From contig NZ_CP048815.1 in the NCBI RefSeq assembly GCF_010977555.1, positions 3,960,501 to 4,024,500 on the forward strand: a stretch of DNA of 64,000 nucleotides. The letters are read 5' to 3'. The translations under genes and the position numbers were made by a program. Below are positions 24,705 through 33,098 of this stretch, piece after piece (positions within the stretch are counted from its first letter, which is position 1; every line of letters begins with the position of its first letter). The stretch comes from Caulobacter rhizosphaerae. GTDB lineage: Bacteria; Pseudomonadota; Alphaproteobacteria; Caulobacterales; Caulobacteraceae. A model generated the notes under the pieces. The model searched no databases and was not told the origin of the DNA. It was given only the letters and a program-made list of their open reading frames with translations.

Positions 24705-26096
24705 TCAGTCGACGCAGCGGCGCAGGACGGCGTCCAGGAGCTTCAGGGCCAGGTCGATCTCGTCCCTGCTGATCTCCAGCGAGGGAGCCAGGGTGATGAC
24801 GTTCTTGTAGTAGCCGCCGACGTCGAGGATCAGGCCGTAGCGCTTGCCGTCGATCTCGATGTCGCCCTTCATCCCCTCGGCTTCCATGCGGTTGAGCAGG
24901 GCCTTGTTGGGGGTGAAGCCGTCGGCCTCGCAGATCTCGGCGCGCAGGGCCAGGCCCAGGCCGTCGACGTCGCCGATCTGCGGCCAGCGCGTCTGCAGAT
25001 CCTTCAGGCCCTCCAGGAAGTAGGCGCCCTTTTCCATGACCTGGGCGCCGTAATCGACCTCGGCGGTCATCCGCAGGGTCTCCAGCGCCACGGCCGTGCC
25101 CATCGGGTTGGAATTGAAGGTCGAGTGGGTCGAGCCGGGCGGGAAGATCTCCGGGTTGATCAGCTCCTCGCGGGCCCAGACGCCCGACAGCGGGTTGAGG
25201 CCGTTGGTCAGGGCCTTGCCGAACACCAGCACATCAGGTTGCACGCCGAAGTGTTCGATCGACCACAGTTTTCCGGTCCGGTACATGCCCATCTGGATCT
25301 CGTCGACCACCAGCAGGATTCCGTGCTGGTCGAGGACCTTCTTCAGCTCGATGAAGAAGTTGGGCGGCGGGATCACATAGCCGCCGGTGCCCTGGATGGG
25401 TTCGACATAGAAGGCGGCGTATTCGGCCTGGCCGGTCTTGGTGTCGAGCACGCCGTTGTATTCGGTCTCGAACAGGCGGGCGAACCTGGCCACGCAGGCC
25501 GCGCCGTACTCTTCCTTGCTCATGCCCTTGGGGCCGCGGAAATGGTACGGGAATTCAATGAACTGGGCGCGGTCGCTAAAGTGGCCGAAGCGCCGGCGAT
25601 AGCGGTACGACGACGTGATCGCCGAAGCGCCCAGGGTGCGGCCGTGATAGCCGCCCTCGAAGGCGAACATCAGCTGCTTGCCGTTTGATGCGTTGCGCAC
25701 CAGCTTCAGCGAGTCCTCGACCGCCTGGGCGCCGCCGACGTTGAAGTGGACCCGGCCCTTGCGGCCGAACTTCCTCTCGGCGTCCTGGGCGATCAGCGCC
25801 GCCAACTCGACCTTCTCGCGGTGCAGGTACTGGCTGGCCACCTGCGGCAGGGTGTCGAGCTGGCGGTGGGCGACGGCGTTCAGGCGCGGGTTGCGGTAGC
25901 CGAAATTGACGGCCGAGTACCACATCTGCAGGTCCAGGAACTGGCGGCCCTGGGCATCGTGCATGAACGAGCCCTCGCAACCGTCGAAGAACTTGGGATC
26001 GGGCAGGTAGTGGACGGTGTCGCCATAGGAGCAGTACTGGGCCTCGAGCTCGCGCAGGGCCGCTTCATCGAGAATGGGGTGTTCGGCGTCATACAT
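24705..26096 (-). CDS. Class III PLP-dependent aminotransferase
   Basis: A 463-residue aminotransferase of the ornithine/GABA/diaminobutyrate group: FNVGGAQAVEDSLKLVRNAS, GGYHGRTLGASAIT (phosphate-binding), the cofactor Asp in LLVVDEIQMGMYRTGKLW and the PLP Lys in VFGKALTNGLNPLSG, then STHSTFNSNPMGTAVALETL. It normally moves an amino group from a donor such as glutamate, lysine or diaminobutyrate to an aldehyde or ketone. Within the lipid cluster it is the likely source of the amine that is later N-acylated. Length is normal. It is eight bases downstream-coupled to the arginase-like gene. Confidence 0.88.
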   Translation of the reverse strand: MYDAEHPILDEAALRELEAQYCSYGDTVHYLPDPKFFDGCEGSFMHDAQGRQFLDLQMWYSAVNFGYRNPRLNAVAHRQLDTLPQVASQYLHREKVELAALIAQDAERKFGRKGRVHFNVGGAQAVEDSLKLVRNASNGKQLMFAFEGGYHGRTLGASAITSSYRYRRRFGHFSDRAQFIEFPYHFRGPKGMSKEEYGAACVARFARLFETEYNGVLDTKTGQAEYAAFYVEPIQGTGGYVIPPPNFFIELKKVLDQHGILLVVDEIQMGMYRTGKLWSIEHFGVQPDVLVFGKALTNGLNPLSGVWAREELINPEIFPPGSTHSTFNSNPMGTAVALETLRMTAEVDYGAQVMEKGAYFLEGLKDLQTRWPQIGDVDGLGLALRAEICEADGFTPNKALLNRMEAEGMKGDIEIDGKRYGLILDVGGYYKNVITLAPSLEISRDEIDLALKLLDAVLRRCVD

Positions 26097-26112
26097 TCTG
26101 GGAAGGCTCCGG

Positions 26113-26775
26113 TCAGATGGCGGCGCGACGGATCAGGCGGCCATGGGCCGCGGCGAGCGTCGTGGTGATGGTGTGGAAGTCCGAGAACTCGTGGTGCGGC
26201 ATGGCGCGCGAGCGGGCGTAGGCGGCCAGCTTGTCGCGGGCGAACAGCAGGTCGGCGCGGCCCGAGACGCAGAAGTCCGAACGCCCGTCGCCAATGAAGA
26301 CCATGAAGTCGTCGCTCGGCGCCTCGGCGGCGGCGACCTGGCACTTGCAGACGCCGGAACCGGCCGCGCAGCCGGCGCGCGACCAGGGCTGCTCCAGCGA
26401 CCGCGCCAGCGCCGCCCCGGCCAGGCGATTGGCCACCACCGGCAGATGATCCAGGCCATGGCGACCCAGGATCCGGGCGATGAAACGGTCGACCCCGTCG
26501 CTGACCACGGTCAGCGGGACGGCGTTGGCCTGGCACCAGGCGACGAACTCGGCAAAACCGTCGGCCAGTTCGACGCTGTCCAGCACCGCGTCCAGCGCCG
26601 CCTCGTCGCCGCCGATCAGGGCGATCTGGCCGCGCATGCACGCGGCGGCCGTGATCTCGCCCCGTGTCCACCGCGCCTCGAGGTCTTCCCAGGCCGGGTC
26701 GGCCAGGCGGGTCAGCACGAGATCGGTGGTGTCGACCTTGGCGATGGTGCCGTCGAAATCGCAAAAAATCCGCAT
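26113..26775 (-). CDS. HAD-IB phosphatase (MtnX/SerB-like)
   Basis: A 220-residue phosphatase: MRIFCDFDGTIAKVD (motif I), LTVVSDGVDRFI (motif II, Ser/Asp) and FIGDGRSDFCVSGRADLLFA (motif IV). The length and cap resemble MtnX-like and phosphoserine phosphatases. It hydrolyses a small phosphomonoester. It contains a Cys cluster (AGCAAGSGVCKCQVA) in the middle that is unusual for the family and might bind metal. It is the first gene of the 16-gene cluster. ATG 26775 lies 38 bases after the promoter-like element at 26814-26850. Confidence 0.82.
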   Translation of the reverse strand: MRIFCDFDGTIAKVDTTDLVLTRLADPAWEDLEARWTRGEITAAACMRGQIALIGGDEAALDAVLDSVELADGFAEFVAWCQANAVPLTVVSDGVDRFIARILGRHGLDHLPVVANRLAGAALARSLEQPWSRAGCAAGSGVCKCQVAAAEAPSDDFMVFIGDGRSDFCVSGRADLLFARDKLAAYARSRAMPHHEFSDFHTITTTLAAAHGRLIRRAAI

Positions 26776-27018
26776 CGTCCCGACTTGGCTCCAGACGCCC
26801 CTGCGCGTTCGAGCCAATGACGCCGCGTGTGTTGGGCCCCCTCACCGATTTTTCCGTGGATGATCGTCAGACCCGACCAAACCTTGAGTGGTTGCCTTCG
26901 CCTTGGCGCCGAGCCATGTCTCTTGAGCCTTCACCGACTCCTTCAGCGGGCCGAACGTCCTGGCCATGACCAGCAACGCCGACATTCAGATCCTCGCCCT
27001 ACGTCCGAGCGCGCGCCC
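26776..27018. promoter_or_regulatory. Divergent promoter region between the lipid cluster and the ECF sigma gene
   Basis: 243 bases separate the first gene of the minus-strand lipid cluster from the plus-strand sigma factor gene. It contains the 37-bp cluster element on the minus strand. No matching element was found pointing towards the sigma gene. Confidence 0.5.
26814..26850 (-). promoter_or_regulatory. Cluster promoter-like element, copy 1 (before the HAD phosphatase)
   Basis: AATCGGTGAGG, 15 bases, GGCGTCATTGG on the minus strand. It is the first of three copies, all oriented with transcription and all located at the only substantial gaps of the cluster. The layout suggests a -35 (GGTGAG) and -10 (CGTC) recognised by an ECF sigma factor, or a dyad-less activator site. 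Confidence 0.65.
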
Positions 27019-27549
27019 ATGACGATGGACGCCGCCTCTCACCTTTCGGCGCTCGCGGCCGCCTATCTGGAACGTCGCGAGGACATGCGGCGGTTCTTCC
27101 TGGCGCGGCTGGGCGGCGGGGCGGACGTCGAGGATCTGGTCCAGGAACTCTATCTCAAGGTCCAGGGCGCTGCCGGCGAGACGATCGAGAATCCACCGGC
27201 CTATCTCTATCGCCTGGCCTCGAACCTGATGTTGGATCGCCTGCGCCGGGCCAAGCGCTCGGGCGCCCGCGAGACCGAATGGCGGCGGACCCACCACGCC
27301 ACCGTCGGCGCGCTCGACGTGGCCGACACCCCGGACGCCGAAAGCGCCGTGATCGCCCGCCAGCGGCTGGAAAAGCTGTCGAAGGCGCTGGAAACGCTGT
27401 CGCCGGTCACCCAGCGCGTCTTCCGCCTGCACAAGTTCGAGGGCCTGACCCACGCCGAGACCGCCGAGCGGATGGGCATTTCGCGCAGCGCGGTCGAGAA
27501 GCACGTCAGCTTGGCCCTGGGCCACTTGCTCAAGCGGGTGGGCCCATGA
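27019..27549 (+). CDS. ECF sigma factor (FecI-like)
   Basis: A 176-residue ECF sigma factor: region 2 in MRRFFLARLGGGADVEDLVQELYLKVQ and YLYRLASNLMLDRLRRAKR; region 4 in LETLSPVTQRVFRLHKFEGLTHAETAERMGISRSAVEKHVSLAL. ATG 27019 gives the normal family length. It directs RNA polymerase to a small set of promoters and is controlled by the FecR-like protein encoded 112 bases downstream, which in turn is signalled by the STN-containing receptor. It also sits head-to-head with the lipid cluster, so control of that cluster is possible but untested. Confidence 0.92.
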   Translation: MTMDAASHLSALAAAYLERREDMRRFFLARLGGGADVEDLVQELYLKVQGAAGETIENPPAYLYRLASNLMLDRLRRAKRSGARETEWRRTHHATVGALDVADTPDAESAVIARQRLEKLSKALETLSPVTQRVFRLHKFEGLTHAETAERMGISRSAVEKHVSLALGHLLKRVGP

Positions 27550-27661
27550 CCGTGACCGATATGCCTCACCGGACCAAGATATGGGGAGGACCTTCCGATC
27601 GCGTGGCGTCATTGTGGCAGCCCACGCTCCAGGCCTGGCGCAAAGGAAGCGCAAACCGTCG

Positions 27662-28654
27662 ATGACCGAGTCCGTCCCCCACGATCCGATCCAGCAGGCG
27701 GCCATCGACTGGTTCGCCAAGCTGCAGGGCCAGCCCGCCCTGGAGGACTGGACGACGTTCCAGGCCTGGCTGGAGGCCGATCCCGCCCACGCGGCCGCCT
27801 ATGACCGGGTCGAGGCGATGTGGATCGAGCTCGATGACGTCCCCGCCAACGATGTCGAGACCGCGCCCACGGCCGAGGCGCGGCTCGCCGCCAATGTGGT
27901 TCCGCTGCGCAGCCGCCTGCAGGCCGGCACACGCCGGGGCCTGCTGGCCGGCTTTAGCGTGGCGGCGGCCGCCGCGGTCGTCGCCCTGGCCGTTGCGCCG
28001 CAGCTGACCCGTCCGACCTTCACCGACTATTCGACGCGGCGCGGCGAGACCCGCGAGGTCGCGCTGGCCGACGGCTCGCGCCTGACCCTCGGAAGCGGCA
28101 CCACCCTGCGTGTCCATCTGAGCCGTAGACAGCGCGACGTGACCTTGGTCGACGGCCAGGCCAGCTTCGACGTCGCCCATCTCGAGAACCGGCCGTTCGT
28201 GGTCGGCGTGGGCGAGCGCGAAGTGCGGGTGCTCGGCACGGAGTTCAGCATTCTCAGCCATGCCGACCGCCTGGCGGTCACCGTGCGTCGCGGCCTGGTC
28301 GCGGTCTCGGGCGGACAGGAGGGCACGGTGCGGCTCGCCAAGGGCCAGCAGTTGATCCACGTCCCTGGCGCGACCACGAAGGTGCGCGACACCGACCCCG
28401 ACGCCGCCTTCGCCTGGAAGTCCGGCAAGCTGATCTACGACCGCACGCCGCTGATCGAGGTGGTCGCCGACCTCAACCGCTACGTCACGACGCCAATCCG
28501 CGTTGATCCCAGCGCCGCCTCGGTGACAGTCTCCGGCGTCCTGCTGGTCGACGAGGAGGCCGCCATGGTCCGGCGTCTGGAATTGTTCGCCCCGGTCGTC
28601 GCCGAGACGAAGCCGCGCGAGGTGGTCCTCAAGGCCAAGACGGCGCGCCGCTGA
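27662..28654 (+). CDS. FecR-family anti-sigma/sigma regulator
   Basis: A 330-residue inner-membrane regulator. The cytoplasmic N-terminal domain has QQAAIDWFAKLQGQPALEDWTTFQAWLEADPAHAAAYDRVEAMW (DUF4880), one membrane helix lies at about residues 96-116 (LLAGFSVAAAAAVVALAVAP), then the periplasmic FecR domain (YSTRRGETREVALADGSRLTLGSGTTLRV) and the secretin/STN-like end (VVADLNRYVTTPIRVDP). It holds the sigma factor in check and relays the signal from the TonB receptor two bases downstream. ATG 27662 was chosen for the normal N-terminus. Confidence 0.9.
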   Translation: MTESVPHDPIQQAAIDWFAKLQGQPALEDWTTFQAWLEADPAHAAAYDRVEAMWIELDDVPANDVETAPTAEARLAANVVPLRSRLQAGTRRGLLAGFSVAAAAAVVALAVAPQLTRPTFTDYSTRRGETREVALADGSRLTLGSGTTLRVHLSRRQRDVTLVDGQASFDVAHLENRPFVVGVGEREVRVLGTEFSILSHADRLAVTVRRGLVAVSGGQEGTVRLAKGQQLIHVPGATTKVRDTDPDAAFAWKSGKLIYDRTPLIEVVADLNRYVTTPIRVDPSAASVTVSGVLLVDEEAAMVRRLELFAPVVAETKPREVVLKAKTARR

Positions 28655-28656
28655 CC

Positions 28657-31107
28657 GTGGCGGGCAAGATCGAGCGCGCCGGCGGCCGGGTCTGGGCCGC
28701 CGTCTTCGGGGCCAGCCTCGCGGGGCTGGGCTACGCCCTGCCCGTTCAGGGCGCGCCGCGCCTTTTCGCCGGCCGGCTCTCGCCCGTCGTGCGGCTGCAG
28801 ATCGCCGCCAAGCCGGTCCACGCCGCGCTGATCGATTTGGCTCTGCAGTCGGAGCTTTCCCTGGGCGGCGACCTGGAGGCTTGCCAGGGTCAGGCTCCGG
28901 CCCTTTCCGGCCGCCTGTCGGTCTCCAGCGCCCTGGATCGCATCCTGGCGGGCAGCGGGTGCGGTTATCGCCAGCCCGACCCGCGCACGGTGATCATCCA
29001 CCGTCTGGCGTCCCGCGCCCGCCCCGCGACCGCGCCCTCGACTTCGGATTCGGCGGTCACGCCGCTAGGGCTCGGCGAAGTGGTGGTGACCGCCCAACGC
29101 TATCCCAACCTACCAGGCCGCACGCCCTACGCCATCTCGGTGGTCTCCGGCGGAACGCTTGAAAGCGAGTCGGTCAGCAGCCTTTATGAGCTGGCCGGCC
29201 AAGTGGCCGGCATGACGGTGACCAACCTGGGCCCGGGGCGCGACAAGGTGCTGCTGCGCGGCCTGTCGGACGGCGCCTTCACCGGCCAGACCCAGTCGAT
29301 GGTGGCGCTCTATCTCGACGACGTGCCGATCACCTACAGCGCCCCAGACCCCGACTTGCGGCTGGCCGACGTCGAACGGGTGGAGATCATGCGCGGCCCG
29401 CAGGGCACGCTCTACGGCGGCGGCTCACTGGGCGGGGTCATGCGGATCGCCACACGCAAGCCCGACCTCGATCGGTACCAGGCCAGCGCCTTGGCCGGCG
29501 CGAGCCTAACCGAGGGGGGCGGATATGGCGACGAGCTGGAAGCGATGGCCAACGTGCCGATCGTTCACGGCCGCGTCGCCCTGCGCGCCGTGATTTACCG
29601 CGAGAACCAGGACGGCTACATCGCCAACCGCGCTCTTGGCCTCAAGCGCGTCAACGGTTCCGAGCGCGCCGGCCTTCGGGCCAGTCTGCGCGCCGCGCTG
29701 GTCCCGGGCTGGACGGTGACGGTGGGCCTCACCAATCAATCGATCAACAACGCCGACACCCAGTACGGCCTGCGACGGTTGGGTCCCAGGGTCCGCGACA
29801 CCACGGTGCGCGAGCCGCACGAGAACGACTTCGACCACCTGTCACTGACCCTGGCCGGCGAAGGCGATTGGGGTCGCATGACCGGCTCGATCTCGCGCCT
29901 CTCGCACCATTTCGGCAGCCGCTACGACGCCACCTCGGCCTCGGCGCTCTATGGCCTGGCCGGCGCCCCCGCAGCGTTCGACGAGGACAAGGGCATTGAC
30001 CTGACCGTCGCCGAGGCCACCTACGCCACGCCGGGCGAACGCCGGTTGCATGGCCTGGTCGGGGCGTTCGCCTCGACAGGCTCGATCCGGCTCGACAGTA
30101 GTCTGCACGCCCTGCCCGCCCAATCGCCGGCCGTCTATGCCGAGCGGCGGCGCGACGCCATCAACGAGACCGCCGTCTATGGCGAGGTGACGTACGAGGC
30201 TACGCCGCGCCTGTCGGCGACAGCCGGGCTACGCTGGTTCGACTTCCGGTTCGACACCGACTCGACGGTCGTCCAGCCAGCTGGCCAGCGCGCGACCCGC
30301 CAGTCCGACGACGCCACGGGCCTGTCGTCGAAACTTCTCCTCAGCTACGACGCACGCCCCGGATTGCTCGTCTACGCCCAGGCGGCCGAGGGCTATCGGC
30401 CGGGTGGCTTCAACACCGCCGGCCGGATCGGTCAGGTGTTCGACGCGCCCGAGACGCCGCCGCGCCGCTACGAAGCCGATGAGCTTTGGAACTACGAACT
30501 GGGCGTCAAGCTACACGTCTTCGACGACCGTCTGCAGGGCCGCGCGGCGGTGTTCTACGCCACCTGGGAGTCGGTGCAGAGCGACCAGTATCTGGCCGAC
30601 GGCGCGGCCTACACGGCCAATATCGGCAACGGCGACAACCGCGGCGTCGAGGCCGAGGCGGCCTTCCGCGTCAGCGAGCGCCTCGACCTGCGCGCGGCGG
30701 CCCTGCTCAACGACCCGGAGGTCACCAAGCTCAATCTCGCCTTCAGCTCGCGCAAGGACGCCAGCCTGCCCGGCGTGGCGCGCGCTTCGGCCAGCCTTGG
30801 CCTGGACTATCACCGCGACCTCGCCGGCGGCCCCACCCTGCGCCTGCAGGGTCAGGCCTCCTATGTCGGCCCGTCCTACCTGACCTTCGACGCCGACAAG
30901 TCCCACGAGATGGGCGAATATCTGGGCCTGCGCGGCGTCGCTAGCCTGACGACGCCGGGCTGGACGCTCAGCGCCACGTTGGACAATCCGCTGAACAGCC
31001 ACGCCAACAGCTTCTCGTTCGGCAATCCGTTCCTGATCACCCGCGACCAGATCGTCACCCCGCCGCGTCCGCGGACTTTGTCGCTGCGGCTGTCAGCCCG
31101 ATTCTAG
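28657..31107 (+). CDS. TonB-dependent receptor with STN signalling domain
   Basis: An 816-residue outer-membrane receptor starting at GTG 28657. After a signal-like segment the STN domain spans about residues 45-115 (LQIAAKPVHAALIDLALQSELSLGGDLE, GRLSVSSALDRILAGSGCGY); next a TonB-box-like GEVVVTAQR, plug (VLLRGLSDGAFTGQ, VERVEIMRGPQGTLYGGGSLGGVMRI) and a 22-strand barrel ending in SLRLSARF. It imports a siderophore, haem, vitamin or sugar and signals through FecR to the sigma factor. The ligand is unknown. Its last 120 codons have a decayed copy at 32733-33098. Confidence 0.9.
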   Translation: MAGKIERAGGRVWAAVFGASLAGLGYALPVQGAPRLFAGRLSPVVRLQIAAKPVHAALIDLALQSELSLGGDLEACQGQAPALSGRLSVSSALDRILAGSGCGYRQPDPRTVIIHRLASRARPATAPSTSDSAVTPLGLGEVVVTAQRYPNLPGRTPYAISVVSGGTLESESVSSLYELAGQVAGMTVTNLGPGRDKVLLRGLSDGAFTGQTQSMVALYLDDVPITYSAPDPDLRLADVERVEIMRGPQGTLYGGGSLGGVMRIATRKPDLDRYQASALAGASLTEGGGYGDELEAMANVPIVHGRVALRAVIYRENQDGYIANRALGLKRVNGSERAGLRASLRAALVPGWTVTVGLTNQSINNADTQYGLRRLGPRVRDTTVREPHENDFDHLSLTLAGEGDWGRMTGSISRLSHHFGSRYDATSASALYGLAGAPAAFDEDKGIDLTVAEATYATPGERRLHGLVGAFASTGSIRLDSSLHALPAQSPAVYAERRRDAINETAVYGEVTYEATPRLSATAGLRWFDFRFDTDSTVVQPAGQRATRQSDDATGLSSKLLLSYDARPGLLVYAQAAEGYRPGGFNTAGRIGQVFDAPETPPRRYEADELWNYELGVKLHVFDDRLQGRAAVFYATWESVQSDQYLADGAAYTANIGNGDNRGVEAEAAFRVSERLDLRAAALLNDPEVTKLNLAFSSRKDASLPGVARASASLGLDYHRDLAGGPTLRLQGQASYVGPSYLTFDADKSHEMGEYLGLRGVASLTTPGWTLSATLDNPLNSHANSFSFGNPFLITRDQIVTPPRPRTLSLRLSARF

Positions 31108-31126
31108 CGCCATTGAAGGACGCCCC

Positions 31127-31561
31127 ACGCAGACGCACTCGACCTGGCTGATGTGAGCCCTCATATCGGCGGCCTTTGCCGCGTTGACGGCGGTCTTGGC
31201 CAAGGTCGGAGTCTCCCAAATCAACTCCGACTTGGCCACCTTCGTCCGCACCGTGGTGATCCTGATCGTCTTGGCCGCCTTCGTCACCGCCACCGGGCAG
31301 TGGCAGGCGCCCAGCGCCATCACCGGCCGCACCTGGCTATTCTTGGCGCTCTCCGGCCTTGCGACGGGCGCGTCCTGGGTCTGCTATTTCCGCGCGCTCA
31401 AGGTCGGTGACGCGGCGCGGGTGGCGCCGGTCGGCAAGCTCAGCGTCGTGCTCGTGGCGGTCTTCGGCGTGGCCTTCCTCGGGGAGCGCCTCAGCGCCGC
31501 CAATTGGGCGGGCGTCTGCTTGATCGCCGGCGGGGTGGTGCTGGTGACCTGGCGAGTTTAG
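31127..31561 (+). pseudogene. EamA-family transporter, broken by an in-frame TGA
   Basis: From 31184 the frame encodes a clean EamA/DMT half: LTAVLAKVGVSQINSDLATFVRT, GLATGASWVCYFRALKVGDAARVAPV and FLGERLSAANWAGVCLIAGGVVLVTWRV. Upstream in the same frame, the expected N-terminus TWLMxALISAAFAA is present, but x is TGA at 31154-31156 where a Trp codon (TGG) is usual, and the codon at the expected start (31127) is ACG, six bases after GAAGGA. So both start and an early codon look mutated. Re-initiation at TTG 31184 would drop the first helix and has no ribosome site. It may be a true pseudogene or a sequencing artefact. Confidence 0.65.
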
Positions 31562-31679
31562 GGCCGATAGGCGAGACAGGTGGACCCTGTGGCCCCATTG
31601 GCGTGTCCAGGTCCACTCCCCCTCCCAGGCGAGGTCCGATCGCCCGGCTGTCGCACGGTCCAGTCAGTGCTCCCAGATC

Positions 31680-32594
31680 TTAGAGGCCGGGGGGCGGCGC
31701 GATCGGGCGCCCCGGCCCACCCAGATGTCCGGGGTCGACCGCGTGTCCGATCGACCGCGCCAGATAGGGTCCGTATAGCCGTACGCCCTTGCGATAGGTC
31801 TTGGGGAGAAGAACCGCAGCCACGGCGAGCAGGATCACGAGGACGACCCACCCCTCCCAAGGCGCTGTATTCGGGCTCCCCCCGGCCGCAAGCGCTAATC
31901 CCGCCACGCCGACGGCGCTGCCCAAGGCAAGGCCGGCCACGACGTCTGAGAACCAGTGGGCGCCGACATAGATCCGTGACAGGCCGGTAAGGCCGATCAT
32001 CAGCGCGGCCAGGCCGCCGATCAGCCACCTGCCGTTCCTGGAACGCCCTCGGCCACAGATGAAGGCCAGCGTGATGAACAAAGCCGCCGCCGACGTGGCA
32101 TGTCCGCTCGGAAAGCTGAAAGCGTCGGCTCCGGTGTAGAGCAAGGACGGTCGTGCGAAGTGAAAGGCGGTCTTCAGGCTCGGCGCCAGGATCGCCGAGG
32201 CAATCATCACCACCGACAGGGCCAAGGCGTCGCGCGCACGACGGCGGTAGAGCAGAAACATGACGATCAAGACTGTCGCCGTCGTGCGCTCGGACCCGTC
32301 CCCTAGCGCCGACAACGCGATCATCAACCTATCGGTCCACGGCGCGCGGTGGGCGAACAAGCCTTCCGATACGACCGCGTCGAGGCGGACGATTGGCCCG
32401 TGGGTCAGTATGCCGATGGCCAAGATCAGAATGATCGCGACCGGCAGCAGCATGCCGGCCGCCAGCAAACAGGATCGCCAAGCGGCGCGCCCTACGCCTC
32501 GACCTTGTCGGACGAAGGCGATAACGCCGAGCGTGGCGGCGACAAGCAGGGCTAGGGCGAGCCCGACCTGACACAGGGCAAGAGCGGGGATCAC
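31680..32594 (-). CDS. PAP2-family membrane phosphatase
   Basis: A 304-residue integral membrane protein with the three PAP2 signature blocks: KTAFHFARP (KxxxxxxRP), FSFPSGHATS (PSGH) and SRIYVGAHWFSDVVAG (SRxxxxxHxxxD). Six or more hydrophobic segments surround the active site, which faces the periplasm. Such enzymes dephosphorylate lipid phosphates or undecaprenyl pyrophosphate. The gene lies between a broken EamA gene and the relic receptor fragment, transcribed opposite to both. Length is a little above the family minimum, with an extra C-terminal helix and tail. Confidence 0.88.
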   Translation of the reverse strand: MIPALALCQVGLALALLVAATLGVIAFVRQGRGVGRAAWRSCLLAAGMLLPVAIILILAIGILTHGPIVRLDAVVSEGLFAHRAPWTDRLMIALSALGDGSERTTATVLIVMFLLYRRRARDALALSVVMIASAILAPSLKTAFHFARPSLLYTGADAFSFPSGHATSAAALFITLAFICGRGRSRNGRWLIGGLAALMIGLTGLSRIYVGAHWFSDVVAGLALGSAVGVAGLALAAGGSPNTAPWEGWVVLVILLAVAAVLLPKTYRKGVRLYGPYLARSIGHAVDPGHLGGPGRPIAPPPGL

Positions 32595-32732
32595 GCGACG
32601 CGCGTCCTATGCGGATTGGTCATCGAAGCGCTCTTGGGGTTTCGGTGAGGACTGAACAGCTCCGCGTCAGCCTGATGGCCCGCAGGTTAGCGCCCTATCG
32701 CCAAAGCTATACAACTTCCCAATCTAGATCGT

Positions 32733-33098
32733 CTTGGGCATCAGCTCTGGCGAGGACGCCAGCCTGCCCGGCGTGGCGCGCGCTTCAGCCAGCCTCGGTT
32801 CGACGATCACCGCAATCGCGCCGGCAGCCCATCCTGCGCCTGCTGGGTCAGGCCTCCTATGTCGGCCCTTCCGGGCTGGCTTTTGACGCCGAACAGCCCA
32901 CGAGATGGGCGAGTATCTGGGCCTGAGCGGCGTCGTCAGCCTGACTAAGCCGGGCTGGACGCTCAGCGCCGCCGGACAATCCACGGGACAGCCGTGCTAA
33001 CAGCTTCTCGTCGGCAATCCATTCCTGATCACCCACAACCAGATCGTCACCCGCCCCGGCCTCAGACCCTGGTGGCGCGTCTGACGGCCCGGGTCTAG
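32733..33098 (+). pseudogene. Decayed copy of the 3' end of the TonB receptor gene
   Basis: Matches 30733-31107 of the receptor over its whole length: GACGCCAGCCTGCCCGGCGT is identical, as are GGTCAGGCCTCCTATGTCGG and GGGCTGGACGCTCAGCGCC. It carries several small deletions and frame shifts, so translation breaks into pieces (DASLPGVARASASLG, then MGEYLGLSGVVSLTKPGWTLSA, then NPFLITHNQIVT). It ends at the equivalent TAG (33096-33098). It is clearly a non-functional partial duplicate. Confidence 0.85.
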
